Shown: positions 16,424 through 25,865 of the stretch, piece after piece
How the letters are laid out: each line of letters begins with the position of its first letter
How positions within the stretch are numbered: position 1 is the first letter of the stretch
Origin: Actinoplanes philippinensis
Lineage (GTDB): Bacteria; Actinomycetota; Actinomycetes; Mycobacteriales; Micromonosporaceae
NCBI RefSeq assembly: GCF_900113015.1
Contig: NZ_FONV01000016.1
Span: 62,001 to 126,000 of the forward strand
DNA: 64,000 nucleotides
Direction: 5' to 3'
Made by a program: the position numbers and the translations under genes
The notes under the pieces: model-generated
Seen by the model: the letters and a program-made list of their open reading frames with translations, nothing else
Database searches by the model: none
Told to the model about the DNA's origin: nothing

Positions 16424-18718
16424 GTGAAGGGCGCCCGGGTCCGGCCGGTCGTGGTGGCGGCGGGCGGCATGGTGCTGGCGGTGGCGGCTGTCCCGCTGGA
16501 GCATCACGGCGGCTGGGTCCTGGGACATCTGGGTGGCGCCGTGGTGGCCGCCGCCGCGACCGCCGCCTGCCGGGACACCGCACGATCGGAGCGGGCGCCG
16601 CGGGACATCCGTGACTTCTGGCGGCTCTGGACGTACTCCGTCTTCTGCCTTTTGCTGAGCATGGTGGGCGCCGGCGTGGGCATCGCGGTCGGCGCCGGTG
16701 GCATGCAGGTGTACGAGGCTCTGCCCAACCTGTTCAGTGTGGCCCTGGCGCTGCTGGCCTTCCGGCACGCGCCGCTGGGCCGGCGCCGAACCGTCGACTG
16801 GCTGCGGCTGGCGCTCGACGGGGCCGCGGTCGCCGGCGCCGGCCTGCTGCTGTGCGGCTATCTCGTGGTGCAGCAGGCGCCGCCGGGAGCCGACCTGTCC
16901 AGCCGCTGGACCGCCGGGCTCATCGGCGTCGGTTGCCTGCTCCAGCTCGTGGTCTTCGGCCGGGCCGCGGTCAGCCCGCTGGGCCGGGTCGATCCGGGAG
17001 CGCTGGGCCTGCTCGCGGCGGCTCCCTTGGTGGCGCTGGCCGCGGTGGTGCTGTTCCTGACCGGGTCGAGCACCGGGATGTTGATCCTCTCGGTGCTCGG
17101 TTATCCGCTCATCGCTCTGGCGATCTGCCTGGCGGCGTACCGGCAGAGCGTGGTCCTGGCCCGTCCGGAGGGGACCGGCACGGCGACCCGGCCACGGTGG
17201 TCGTTCGCCGACCCGGTGCTGTTCCTGACCCTGGCCGGCTCGGCGGGGCTGGTCGCCGTCTCGGCCCGCGGCCTCGATCCCCACGGCCGCCGGGTGCTGG
17301 TCGGGGCCATGCTGATCACGGCGTTCGTGGTCGTCCGGCAGATGGCGGGTCTGCGGGCGAAGGACGAGGCGCTGACCGTCATCCGCCGCCAGCAGGCGCA
17401 CATCGAGCGGCTGGCGCTGACCGACTCGCTGACCGGCCTGCGCAACCGTACGGGCTTCGGGGTCGTGCTCGACGGCCGGCTGGAGACGGATCGCCCCGCC
17501 ACCGTCCTGCTGATCGACATCGACGACTTCAAGCTGGTCAACGACACGATCGGCCCGAACGCCGCCGACCGGTTGCTGTGCCAGGTCGCGCAGCGTCTGG
17601 AGGACGGCCGTGGGGACGGCGAGACGGTGGCCCGGCTCGGTGGCGACGAGTTCGCGGTGCTGCTGCCCTCCGCCGACCGCGCCGCCGCGGAGGCCGCTGC
17701 GGCACGGCTGCGGGAGACGGTCGGCCGCCCGGTCGTCTCCGGCGGGCAGCAGATGCTGCTGCACGCCAGCGTCGGTGTCGCGGTGGCGGCGGCCGGTGAG
17801 ACGGCGGACGAGGTGCTGCGCAACGCGGACATCGCGATGTACGCGGCGAAGGAGTCCGGCAAGGCGTCCTGGGCCTGGTTCGAGCCCCGGATGCGACTCG
17901 ACCTGGCCGGCAGCGCCCGCCTCGCCGGTGAGCTGCACAACGGCATCACCAACGGTGAGCTGAGGCTACTCTATCAGCCCGTCTACGACCTGGTGACCGG
18001 CGAGATGCACGGCGCCGAGGCGCTGGTGCGGTGGCATCATCCGGTGCGCGGCCCGGTGTCGCCGGCCGAGTTCATCCCGGTCGCCGAACGGTCCGGGCTG
18101 ATCGTGCCGCTCGGCGCCTGGGTGCTGCGCGAGGCCTGTGCCCAGCTGGCTCACTGGCGCCGGGAGCGGCCGGGCGCCATCGAGGCGGTCAACGTGAACG
18201 TGGCCGTCCGGCAGTTGCGCGAGCCCGGGTTCGTCGACGAGGTCGCGGCGGTGCTCAGCGAGCACGATCTGCTTCCCCGGAACCTGATCGTCGAGGTCAC
18301 CGAGTCGTCGGTGGCCGACGGGCGGCAGGTGGCCGAGGCCTTGCAGGCACTGCACGAGATGGGCGTACGGCTGGCGCTGGACGATTTCGGCACCGGCCAG
18401 TCGTCGTTGAGCCTGTTGCGCTCGTTCCCCGTCGACGTGCTGAAACTGGACAAGTCCTTCGTCGACGGCATCAGCGACGGCGCCGACCGGGGCCGTCTCG
18501 CGGTGGCCGCCGCGGTCGCCCAGCTCGCCGAGCATCTTCAGCTCAAGGCCGTCGCGGAGGGGATCGAGAGCCAGGCGCAACTGGAGGTGCTGCGGGAGAT
18601 GGGCTACCGGTACGGCCAGGGATATCTGATGGCCGAGCCGCTGCCCGCCGACCGGTGTGCCGAGCGGTTCGGCGCCGCGGGACGGTTGCCGGTCACGGCG
18701 GTGTCCCCCGGCACGTGA
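16424..18718 (+). CDS. Membrane GGDEF-EAL c-di-GMP turnover protein
   Basis: 764 residues. Residues ~1-310 hold about nine hydrophobic segments (MASE-like membrane sensor, family not recognised). GGDEF domain ~325-490 with an intact GGDEF at 406-410 and no RxxD inhibitory site at the usual position. EAL domain ~505-750 with EAL at 532-534, NVNVAVRQL, EVTESS, DDFGTGQSS, KLDKSF and AEGIES all intact. Both synthase and phosphodiesterase activities are therefore possible. GTG 16424; the 182 bases upstream show nothing I recognise. It is monocistronic and converges on signal peptidase. Confidence 0.92.
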   Translation: MKGARVRPVVVAAGGMVLAVAAVPLEHHGGWVLGHLGGAVVAAAATAACRDTARSERAPRDIRDFWRLWTYSVFCLLLSMVGAGVGIAVGAGGMQVYEALPNLFSVALALLAFRHAPLGRRRTVDWLRLALDGAAVAGAGLLLCGYLVVQQAPPGADLSSRWTAGLIGVGCLLQLVVFGRAAVSPLGRVDPGALGLLAAAPLVALAAVVLFLTGSSTGMLILSVLGYPLIALAICLAAYRQSVVLARPEGTGTATRPRWSFADPVLFLTLAGSAGLVAVSARGLDPHGRRVLVGAMLITAFVVVRQMAGLRAKDEALTVIRRQQAHIERLALTDSLTGLRNRTGFGVVLDGRLETDRPATVLLIDIDDFKLVNDTIGPNAADRLLCQVAQRLEDGRGDGETVARLGGDEFAVLLPSADRAAAEAAAARLRETVGRPVVSGGQQMLLHASVGVAVAAAGETADEVLRNADIAMYAAKESGKASWAWFEPRMRLDLAGSARLAGELHNGITNGELRLLYQPVYDLVTGEMHGAEALVRWHHPVRGPVSPAEFIPVAERSGLIVPLGAWVLREACAQLAHWRRERPGAIEAVNVNVAVRQLREPGFVDEVAAVLSEHDLLPRNLIVEVTESSVADGRQVAEALQALHEMGVRLALDDFGTGQSSLSLLRSFPVDVLKLDKSFVDGISDGADRGRLAVAAAVAQLAEHLQLKAVAEGIESQAQLEVLREMGYRYGQGYLMAEPLPADRCAERFGAAGRLPVTAVSPGT

Positions 18719-18730
18719 CAGGCGTGCCGG
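18708..18730. terminator. Bidirectional hairpin between GGDEF-EAL and signal peptidase genes
   Basis: 8-bp stem CCGGCACG 18708-18715 against CGTGCCGG 18723-18730, 7-base loop. It lies at the stop of the plus-strand gene and just before the stop of the minus-strand gene. Confidence 0.5.
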
Positions 18731-18736
18731 CGGGGG

Positions 18737-19348
18737 TCAGCGAGGTTCCGGGACGTCGGCGAACGTCGCGGGCACCGCCAGACTCCGGGCCCGCGACGGC
18801 GGCCAGAAGATGACGAACGCCCGGCCGACCAGCCGGTCCTCCGGGACGGTCCCGTTCGCGGCGTCGAGGTGTTCCCGCGAGTCGCCGGAGGCGCTGCGGT
18901 GGTCGCCGAGGACGAAGACGCGGCCCGCGCCCACTGTCACGTCGAACGTCTTGTCGGACGGGGCGTCCCCCGGAAACAGGTAGTCCTCGTCGAGCGGCTG
19001 CCCGTTGACGGTGATCTTCTGGTTCCGGTCACAGCAGATGACGTGATCGCCGGCCACGCCGATGATCCGCTTGATGTAGTTCTGCCCGGGCGCGGCCGAC
19101 CACTCCACCGGCGGCGCGAAGACCACGATCTCGCCGCGGCCGGGCGGTGAGAACCAGTAGGCGGTCTTGTTGACGAGAACCTTGTCGTCGAGATCCAGGG
19201 TCTGCTCCATGGACGCCGACGGAATGTAGAACGTCTGGACGAGGAAGGTCCGGACCACTCCCGCGACCACGACGGCCACGACGATCAGGACGAGATACTC
19301 AACCCAGCGCGCCCGGCGGGCCTTGGCGACATCGGTGCTTGTGGACAC
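18737..19348 (-). CDS. lepB: Signal peptidase I (type I leader peptidase)
   Basis: 203 residues from GTG 19348 (TTG 19375 is an alternative giving 212). One N-terminal membrane anchor (YLVLIVVAVVVAGVV). Box B is IPSASM with nucleophile Ser46, box D is YIKRIIG with general base Lys93, and box E is FVLGDHRSASGDSREH. All catalytic residues are present. It removes signal peptides from exported proteins at the outer membrane face. Actinomycetes often carry several paralogues; this copy is not next to rplS, so it is likely an extra one. Confidence 0.9.
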   Translation of the reverse strand: MSTSTDVAKARRARWVEYLVLIVVAVVVAGVVRTFLVQTFYIPSASMEQTLDLDDKVLVNKTAYWFSPPGRGEIVVFAPPVEWSAAPGQNYIKRIIGVAGDHVICCDRNQKITVNGQPLDEDYLFPGDAPSDKTFDVTVGAGRVFVLGDHRSASGDSREHLDAANGTVPEDRLVGRAFVIFWPPSRARSLAVPATFADVPEPR

Positions 19349-19384
19349 TCCCGGAACACTACAAGCGAACCACAAACCGTGCTG

Positions 19385-19822
19385 TCAGGGCTCGTCGTGC
19401 CACGCTGCGGCGCTGATCCGCCATCCGGCCGGGGTCCGCACGAACTGCAGGGTCTTCATTCCGCGCCCGGTGAAGGCGACGCCGTCCTGCACGCCGGTCT
19501 TGGCATAGCCGCAGAAGTGCTGCGCGATGTCGCCGAAGACGTCGGTGCGCCCGGTCAGCTCCCACTCCCGGAAATCGGTCAGGGCGCCGCTGGTCAGCAG
19601 CCGTGCCCGAGGCGCGATGAAGTCGTCCACGCCGTAGACGGCGGGTGTGCCGCCACCGGCCCGGACGATCACGGCCTGCGGCAGGAAGAGCCGCCGCAGA
19701 CCGTCGAGGCGCTCGGCGCACCCCGCGCCGGAGGTGAACGCGGCGAAGAACGTCCGCACGACGTCCTGGATCGCGGCGCGGTCCTCGGTCGCCGCCCCGC
19801 CCGGGTGCTGCTCACTCGTCAC
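19385..19822 (-). CDS. NTF2-like (SnoaL/DUF4440-type) protein
   Basis: 145 residues with the cone-shaped NTF2-like pattern: an N-terminal helix IQDVVRTFFAAFTSG, LDGLRRLFLPQAVIVRAGGG, GVDDFIAPRARLL, and a C-terminal strand pair ending GWRISAAAWHDE. GTG 19822. The function of single-domain members is usually unknown; this one lies 36 bases upstream of the signal peptidase start on the same strand and may share a transcript. Confidence 0.75.
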   Translation of the reverse strand: MTSEQHPGGAATEDRAAIQDVVRTFFAAFTSGAGCAERLDGLRRLFLPQAVIVRAGGGTPAVYGVDDFIAPRARLLTSGALTDFREWELTGRTDVFGDIAQHFCGYAKTGVQDGVAFTGRGMKTLQFVRTPAGWRISAAAWHDEP

Positions 19823-19876
19823 AGCGTGACGGTAGCGCGCTGCCGTTGCCGAGGCGGCGCCCCGGCGGGACCGGGC

Positions 19877-20575
19877 TCAGGCGGGGTGGGGCGTGGGGGC
19901 GCGACGACGGCCGCCGACGGCCGCCGCGGCGGCGAGCAGGCCCAGGGAGAGGGCGGTCAGCACCCGTACCCCCGTGGTGTGGGGAAGGAAAGCGGCCGGG
20001 AGGAACGGGGTGACCGCGAGCAACGGCGCAGCGACCGCCGCCGCGACGGACCAGAAGAGGGCCGGCCGCCGGGTGACCGGTGGCGGGTCGCCGTGCCAGC
20101 GGCGCAGCAGGCGCCCGCGCCCGATGATCGCCGCGATCAGCGCCATGGCCGCGAGGCCGACGATGTGGGCCGGGATCTCGATGCCGGGATACCAGGCTTC
20201 CAGGCCGTCGAGGACGAGGTGGCTGGCCGCGCCGATGATCGCCGAGCTCACGGTGATCCACCAGCGGTGCCCGGAGGTCCGCAGCGCCCCGTAGTCGCGC
20301 AGCGCGAACGTCCCGCCCGCGGGCAGGTGGGCGGCGATCGCCGGGGCCGCGCGGCGCACCAGGAGGCAGCCGAGCAGCGTGACCGGCAGACAGAAAATGA
20401 TCAGGCCGTGGAGCTGGTGGGAGAGGGGCCAGACCGGGAGCCCGCTGCCGTCGACGAGGTACGCCACGTCGGGTGACGCCGCCCCCAGCGCGAGGGCGAC
20501 GCCGTCGAACCAGCGCGGCCGCCACAGTTTGAGGGGCAGGATCCCGGCGGGGTGGGTGGGAAATGTACTCGGCAC
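19877..20575 (-). CDS. DUF4184 family membrane protein
   Basis: 232 residues from GTG 20575. It begins PSTFPTHPAGILPLKL, the DUF4184 signature, then WFDGVALALGAASPDVAYLV and HQLHGLIIFCLPVTLLGCLL, followed by further hydrophobic segments. The motif with conserved His and Asp resembles metal-dependent membrane hydrolases of the YdjM type, but no activity is established. The open frame extends upstream to 20662, but that would overlap the divergent gene at 20625. Confidence 0.8.
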   Translation of the reverse strand: MPSTFPTHPAGILPLKLWRPRWFDGVALALGAASPDVAYLVDGSGLPVWPLSHQLHGLIIFCLPVTLLGCLLVRRAAPAIAAHLPAGGTFALRDYGALRTSGHRWWITVSSAIIGAASHLVLDGLEAWYPGIEIPAHIVGLAAMALIAAIIGRGRLLRRWHGDPPPVTRRPALFWSVAAAVAAPLLAVTPFLPAAFLPHTTGVRVLTALSLGLLAAAAAVGGRRRAPTPHPA

Positions 20576-20624
20576 CGCCCGCACGATAGCCAACCGCGCC
20601 CACCGTGCCCCTAATGTGCTGATC

Positions 20625-21344
20625 ATGAAGTTGTCTGAAGAAGAGGTCCGGGTGGGCGACATCCGGACCGTCGTGATCCGCCCCGTCGGCGAGAAGGCGT
20701 ACCCCGGGCTGCTGCTCTACACCGACATCTTCCAGTTGACCGAGTCGACGCTGCGAACGGCGCGGCGGCTGGCGTCCGAGGGTTTCGTCGTGATGGCGCC
20801 GGAGATCTACCCGCACGGGGAACTGGCGGGGGTGGCGCTGGAGTTCGACGACGCCGGCAAGCAGCGGGGCCTGGCGGGCGCGGCGGCGACCACGACGACG
20901 CAGTTCGACGCCGACCGGACGGCGGTGCTGGACCACCTGGCCGCCCGGGCGGATGTCACCGATGTCTTCGTGACCGGTTTCTGCATCGGCGGGCATCTGG
21001 CGTTCCGGGCCGCTTTCGATCAGCGGGTGAGGGCGACCGTCTGCTTCTATCCGACCGGGTTGCACAACGGGGCCCTGGGCGCGGACGTCGCGGACAGCCT
21101 GGACCGGGCCGCCGACATCCGGGGCCGGCTGCTGATCGTCTTCGGCAGCCGGGACCCGCACGTCCCAGCCGACGCGCGCCTCGACATCCTGACCCGGCTG
21201 TACGCTGCCGGGCTGACCGATGTGGAGTTGCACGTCTACACCGGCGGGGAGCACGCGTTCATGCGCGACATCGGGCCGCGGCACGATCCGGCGCTCACCG
21301 ATCGGGCCCTGATCGAGGCGGTCGCCTTCTTCCGCGAAACCTAG
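20625..21344 (+). CDS. Dienelactone hydrolase family protein
   Basis: 239 residues from ATG 20625. Alpha/beta hydrolase with the DLH triad: Cys in GFCIGGH, Asp in GSRDPHV and His in GGEHAFM. EIYPHGELAG and the FYPTGLHNG segment also fit the family. It hydrolyses lactones or esters in the cytoplasm; the substrate is unknown. It is divergent from the DUF4184 gene with only 49 bases between starts. Confidence 0.9.
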   Translation: MKLSEEEVRVGDIRTVVIRPVGEKAYPGLLLYTDIFQLTESTLRTARRLASEGFVVMAPEIYPHGELAGVALEFDDAGKQRGLAGAAATTTTQFDADRTAVLDHLAARADVTDVFVTGFCIGGHLAFRAAFDQRVRATVCFYPTGLHNGALGADVADSLDRAADIRGRLLIVFGSRDPHVPADARLDILTRLYAAGLTDVELHVYTGGEHAFMRDIGPRHDPALTDRALIEAVAFFRET

Positions 21345-21416
21345 ATTTCACATTCTTCGATGTCTTAGCATCGGCGAGAAAGTTTCGCGTTCCTGGCGTA
21401 CCCCGAAGGGACCCCC

Positions 21417-24400
21417 ATGCGCCGACGCCTTTCTCTCTCCTTCGCCGCCCTCCTTCTGATCCCCGCCGCGCTCGCCGCGACCAGCCCCCGGCCGGCCGCG
21501 GCGGCGTACGCGACAAACGACTACTGCCTCGGCGAGTGCTCCGACATCCTGCCGCCCGGCCAGAACGGTGACGCCGACCTCGCCGCGATCCTGGCCCACC
21601 AGGTGTTCGGCACCCTGCCGGCGAACTCCGGCAACCAGCTCGCCCCGTACGCGAACCTGACCCACAGCTACACCGGCCTGACGCCGGGCCAGATCAACAC
21701 GTTCTTCAACGACGCCTCCTACGGGGTCGCGGCCGCCGACGTGGCGAGCACGATCACCCCGCGTTCGGACGTCCGGATCGTCCGCGACAAGGCGCTCGGG
21801 ATCCCGCACGTCACCGGCGTCACCCGGGCCGGGACGATGTTCGGCGCCGGTTACGCGGGCGCGCAGGACCGGCTCTTCCTGATGGACCTGATGCGGCACG
21901 TCGCCCGGGGCAGCCTCACCGCCTTCGCCGGCGGCGCCGCGGGCAACCGCGATCTCGAGCAGAGCGTCTGGCGCAACTCCCCCTACACCGAGGCGGACCT
22001 GCAGAATCAGATCAACACCCTGCGAGCCTCCGGTACGCGGGGAGCACAGCTCTACGACGACGTGCAGCAGTACCTTGCCGGAATCAACAAGTACATCGAC
22101 GACTGCATGGCTGCACGTGACTGTCCAGGTGAATACGTATTGACGGGTCATCTTGACGCGGTGACGAACGCGGGCGGCCCGGTCGACTTCGTGGCGACCG
22201 ACCTGATCGCGGTCGCCGGGGTGATCGGTGGCCTGTTCGGTGGCGGTGGCGGCAACGAGATGCCGTCGGCGCTGGTGCGGATCGCGGCCCGCGCCAAGTA
22301 CGGCGCCACCGTCGGTGACCAGGTGTGGCAGCAGTTCCGGTCGCAGAACGATCCGGAAGCGGTGGCCACGCTGCACGCGGGGCAGTCCTTCCCGTACGGC
22401 GGCGGTGATCCGAATGCCACCGGCGTGGCCATGCCGGACGCCGGGACGGCGACCCCCGAACCGCTGGTCTACGACCGGACCGGCTCGGCGGCCACCGGTG
22501 CTACCGGGACCAGCGCCATCGCCGGCTCGCTGGGCACGCTGACCATCGGCGGCGCGCACCGCGGCATGTCGAACGCCGCGGTGGTCAGCGCCGCCCACTC
22601 GGCCACCGGCCACCCGGTCGCCGTGTTCGGCCCGCAGACCGGCTACTTCGCCCCGCAGCTGCTGATGCTCCAGGAGCTGCAGGGGCCGGGGATCAGCAGC
22701 CGCGGTGTCGCGTTCAGCGGCCTCAACCTGTACACCCTGCTGGGCCGCGGCCCGGACTACGCGTGGAGCGCCACCTCGTCGGTGCAGGACATCACCGACA
22801 CGTACGCGATCCGGCTGTGCAACGCCGACGGCAGCACCCCGACGACGGCGTCGGTGAGCTACCTGTGGCACGGCACGTGCACCGCGATGGAGACGCTGAG
22901 CCGGGTCAACTCGTGGACGCCGACCACCGCCGACTCGACCGCCGCCGGCTCCTACCGGCTGACCGTGCTGCGCACCAACTACGGCCTGGTGACCTGGCGC
23001 GGCAAGGTCGGCGGCGTGCCGGTGGCCTTCGCCGCGAAACGGTCCACCTACGGTCACGAGGCCGATTCGGCGATCGGTTTCCAGATGTTCAACGAGCCCG
23101 ATCAGATGGGTACGCCGTCCGCGTTCCAGAACTCGGCGTCGAACATCGCGTTCGCTTTCAACTGGTTCTACGTGAACTCGGCCGACACCGCGATGTTCAC
23201 CTCCGGCACCGAGCCGATCCGCCCGCCGACGGCCGATCCGAACCTGCCCGCCTGGGGTGACGCGGCTCAGGAGTGGACCGGGTACCGTCCCGCGTCCGCC
23301 CACGTGCAGGCGGTCAACCAGGACTACTTCGCGAGCTGGAACAACAAGCAGGCGGCCGGGTACTCGGCGGCCGACGGCAATTTCAGCTTCTCCTCGGTGC
23401 ACCGCGGCGACCTGCTGGACGCGCCGCTCAAGGCCGGCATCGCGGCCGGGGTGAAGTACGACCGGGCGAGCCTGCTCAAGGTCGTGCAGCAGGCCGGGCT
23501 CACCGACCTGCGCGGCTCCCGGCTGCTCCCGGTCCTGCTCCGGATGATCGACACGGCGGCCGTCACCGACGCCACCCAGGCCGCCGCGCTCGCCAAACTG
23601 CGGACCTGGCTGGCCGGCGGCGCCCTGCGGAAGGAGACGGCGGCCGGCAGCAAGGTCTACGCCGACGCCGACGCCATCCGGATCTTCGACGCCTGGTGGC
23701 CGCGGATCGTGCAGGCGCAGTTCCAGAGCGGCCTGGGCGCCGGCCTCTACACCGCGCTGGTCGACACCCTGCAGATCAACGAATCGCCGTCCGGCGCGCA
23801 GACGGGCCAGGTGTCGACGCTGCCGCACTCGGCCAACTCGGCACAGGGGCACAAGGGCAGTTCCCTCCAGTACGGCTGGTGGGGCTGGGTGCACAAGGAC
23901 CTGCGAGCGGTCCTCGGCGACAGCGTGCCCGGCTGGCCGACGAAGTACTGCGGCGGCGGGACCGTCAGCGCCTGCCGCAGCGCGCTGCTGACCAGCCTGT
24001 CCGCGGCGATCGCCGAGCCGGCGGCCACCACCTACCCGGCCGACGAGCACTGCGCGGCCGGCAACCAGTGGTGCGCCGACGCGATCCTGCAGAGCCCGCT
24101 CGGCGGCATCACCCACGACCTGATCGCCTGGCAGAACCGGCCCACCTACCAGCAGGTGGTGTCGTTCCCGGCCAAGCGCGGGGACAACCTGGCCAACCTG
24201 GCCGCGGGCAAGACGGTCACCGCGTCCGGCAGCCAGTCGGGCAACGCGGCGGCCAACGCGGTCGACGGCAACATGTCGACCCGGTGGGCCAGCGAGTGGG
24301 CCGACGGCCAGTGGATCCGCATCGACCTCGGCTCGCCGACGGCGATCGGGCGGGTGCGGGTGTTCTGGGAGTCGGCGTACGCGTCGGCGTACAAGATAGA

Positions 24401-24575
24401 GACCTCGGCCGACGGGACCACCTGGACCCAGGTCGCCTCCGTCACCGGAGGCAACGGAGGCCAGGACACCGTGGCGCTGACCGCGAGCACCGCGCGGTAT
24501 GTCCGCCTGACCGGGATCACCCGGGCCACCCAGTACGGCCTGTCCATCTACGAGATCGAGGTGTACAGCCGCTGA
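21417..24575 (+). CDS. Secreted penicillin-acylase family (Ntn) hydrolase with C-terminal F5/8-type carbohydrate-binding domain
   Basis: 1052 residues. Signal peptide with cleavage near residue 30 (LLLIPAALA, AAA). The N-terminal part is the acylase alpha-chain type (VRIVRDKALGIPHVTGVTRA, GYAGAQDRLFLMDLMRHVAR). The chain break and N-terminal nucleophile are at Ser385 in GGAHRGMSNAAVVSAAHSAT, followed by HPVAVFGPQTGYFAPQ. Residues ~925-1052 are a discoidin/F5-8 type C domain (AANAVDGNMSTRWASEWADG, YVRLTGITRATQYGLSIYEI). Family enzymes autoprocess and hydrolyse amides such as beta-lactams or acyl-homoserine lactones. The attached sugar-binding domain suggests action at a cell wall or polysaccharide. 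ATG 21417 has GAAGGGA upstream. Confidence 0.88.
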   Translation: MRRRLSLSFAALLLIPAALAATSPRPAAAAYATNDYCLGECSDILPPGQNGDADLAAILAHQVFGTLPANSGNQLAPYANLTHSYTGLTPGQINTFFNDASYGVAAADVASTITPRSDVRIVRDKALGIPHVTGVTRAGTMFGAGYAGAQDRLFLMDLMRHVARGSLTAFAGGAAGNRDLEQSVWRNSPYTEADLQNQINTLRASGTRGAQLYDDVQQYLAGINKYIDDCMAARDCPGEYVLTGHLDAVTNAGGPVDFVATDLIAVAGVIGGLFGGGGGNEMPSALVRIAARAKYGATVGDQVWQQFRSQNDPEAVATLHAGQSFPYGGGDPNATGVAMPDAGTATPEPLVYDRTGSAATGATGTSAIAGSLGTLTIGGAHRGMSNAAVVSAAHSATGHPVAVFGPQTGYFAPQLLMLQELQGPGISSRGVAFSGLNLYTLLGRGPDYAWSATSSVQDITDTYAIRLCNADGSTPTTASVSYLWHGTCTAMETLSRVNSWTPTTADSTAAGSYRLTVLRTNYGLVTWRGKVGGVPVAFAAKRSTYGHEADSAIGFQMFNEPDQMGTPSAFQNSASNIAFAFNWFYVNSADTAMFTSGTEPIRPPTADPNLPAWGDAAQEWTGYRPASAHVQAVNQDYFASWNNKQAAGYSAADGNFSFSSVHRGDLLDAPLKAGIAAGVKYDRASLLKVVQQAGLTDLRGSRLLPVLLRMIDTAAVTDATQAAALAKLRTWLAGGALRKETAAGSKVYADADAIRIFDAWWPRIVQAQFQSGLGAGLYTALVDTLQINESPSGAQTGQVSTLPHSANSAQGHKGSSLQYGWWGWVHKDLRAVLGDSVPGWPTKYCGGGTVSACRSALLTSLSAAIAEPAATTYPADEHCAAGNQWCADAILQSPLGGITHDLIAWQNRPTYQQVVSFPAKRGDNLANLAAGKTVTASGSQSGNAAANAVDGNMSTRWASEWADGQWIRIDLGSPTAIGRVRVFWESAYASAYKIETSADGTTWTQVASVTGGNGGQDTVALTASTARYVRLTGITRATQYGLSIYEIEVYSR

Positions 24576-24584
24576 GCAGGACGT

Positions 24585-24620
24585 CCCGCGCCGTGCCCCG
24601 CCATCGAGGCACGGCGCGGG
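24585..24620. terminator. Strong bidirectional hairpin terminator
   Basis: Perfect 13-bp stem, CCCGCGCCGTGCC 24585-24597 against GGCACGGCGCGGG 24608-24620, with a 10-base loop. It lies between the convergent acylase (stop 24575) and protease (stop 24626) genes. Confidence 0.8.
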
Positions 24621-24625
24621 GACGG

Positions 24626-25402
24626 TCAGCGGCCCGTGACGCCGCGGATCCAGCCGGCGATGTTGTCGGTGCGCGCCGGAATCTCCAGCTCGGTGTGCGG
24701 GCAGCTCGGGCCGTCGCTCACCACCGCCACCAGCTGCGGCGCATGCCCGCGCGACTCACGGAAGAACGGACCGCCCGAGTCGTACGGGCACGGCGTGGTG
24801 TCCGGGTTCGGCGACCGGCCACGCACGCCCAGCGTCGAGTCCGCCAGCGACTCCACGACCAGCTGCCCGGTCTGCAGATGCGTCGCCGGAGTCGCGTTGG
24901 CGCTGGTCAGCGAGCCGTAACCGGTGAGCCGCAGCACCTCGCCGACCTTCGGAGCCCGCCGGCTGACGGCCAGCGGCCGGATGTCGGTGATGGGCTCGGC
25001 GAGCCGCGCGAGGGCCACGTCGGCGGTGGCGGACTGCCGCACCTCGACGATCTCCACGTCGTGACCGCCGGTGCCGGTCACCAGGTCGGTACGGCCGACG
25101 GTGGCGACCGTCGAGGCGGCGACCGGACGTTCGACCCGGACGCCGTTCTCGTCCCGGAAACAGTGCCCGGCGGTGATCACCCACTCGCGCGTGATCAGGG
25201 CACCCGAGCACGCGCTGTTCCGGGTGCCGCCGCCGAGGACCGGGATGCCGGTCATGGTCAGTTTGGTGGAGAACGCGTACTTACCGTCCGGCACCGGTTC
25301 GCCGTTGGCGATCGCCTGGGCCGGCACGCCCCCGGCGAGCGTGATGCCGGCCGCGGTCGCCGCGATGGCGCCCGCGGCGAACATCGTTCGTCTTTGTGGC
25401 AC
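24626..25402 (-). CDS. Secreted trypsin-like serine protease (S1 family)
   Basis: 258 residues from GTG 25402, chosen because AGGAGG lies 6 bases upstream of the start region. The signal peptide ends near AQA (residue 30). Mature start IANGEPV resembles the activated N terminus of S1 proteases. Triad: His80 in TAGHC, Asp128 in ADVALARL and Ser209 in PYDSGGP (usually GDSGGP). Cys pairs around His80 and before Ser209 are consistent with disulfides. An extracellular protease of broad or unknown specificity. Confidence 0.9.
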   Translation of the reverse strand: MPQRRTMFAAGAIAATAAGITLAGGVPAQAIANGEPVPDGKYAFSTKLTMTGIPVLGGGTRNSACSGALITREWVITAGHCFRDENGVRVERPVAASTVATVGRTDLVTGTGGHDVEIVEVRQSATADVALARLAEPITDIRPLAVSRRAPKVGEVLRLTGYGSLTSANATPATHLQTGQLVVESLADSTLGVRGRSPNPDTTPCPYDSGGPFFRESRGHAPQLVAVVSDGPSCPHTELEIPARTDNIAGWIRGVTGR

Positions 25403-25472
25403 TTGCTGTCCTCCTCGAAGAGATCGTCCTCTTTCGACTAGGACGCAGCATGCCGTGGAAAGGTTGAGTTCT

Positions 25473-25835
25473 CTAGACCGAAGCCGAGATGCAGAACGGA
25501 TGGCCGGCCGGGTCGAGCAGGACCCGCCAGCGATCCGGCTGCGGCTGATGGTCCGGCTTGGTGGCGCCGATCGCGAGGATCGCCGCCTCCCCAGCATCCA
25601 GGTCGTCGACGCCCAGCTCCAGGTGCGCCTGCTTGGGCACGTCGGCGTCGGGCCAGGTCGGTGGCACGTGTTTCGCCACCTTCACGAAACCGATGCCGTT
25701 GCCGGGGCCGCCCAGGTAGACGAACTCGTCGCTGGTGTAGCTGATCTCCATGCCGAGCAGCTTCACGTAGAAGTCGGCAAGGGTCACCGGGTCCTCGCAG
25801 TCCAGGGAGAAACCGACGTAACGGGCGAGTGCCAT
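25473..25835 (-). CDS. VOC (glyoxalase/bleomycin-resistance-like) protein
   Basis: 120 residues from ATG 25835 with AAGGAG upstream. Two betaalphabetabetabeta halves: ARYVGFSLDCEDPVTLADFY at the start and HLELGVDDLDAG then VLLDPAGHPFCI at the end, the typical C-terminal VOC signature. It may bind a metal or a small toxic compound. It diverges from a WYL regulator, a common pairing in actinobacteria. Confidence 0.88.
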   Translation of the reverse strand: MALARYVGFSLDCEDPVTLADFYVKLLGMEISYTSDEFVYLGGPGNGIGFVKVAKHVPPTWPDADVPKQAHLELGVDDLDAGEAAILAIGATKPDHQPQPDRWRVLLDPAGHPFCISASV

Positions 25836-25865
25836 GGGTGGTGCTCCTTTCGTCGGCTCCGACTC

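Noticed and set aside
21348-24116. 922-codon minus-strand ORF opposite the acylase gene
   Set aside because: Antisense shadow; no recognisable domain, and the plus strand carries a complete secreted enzyme.
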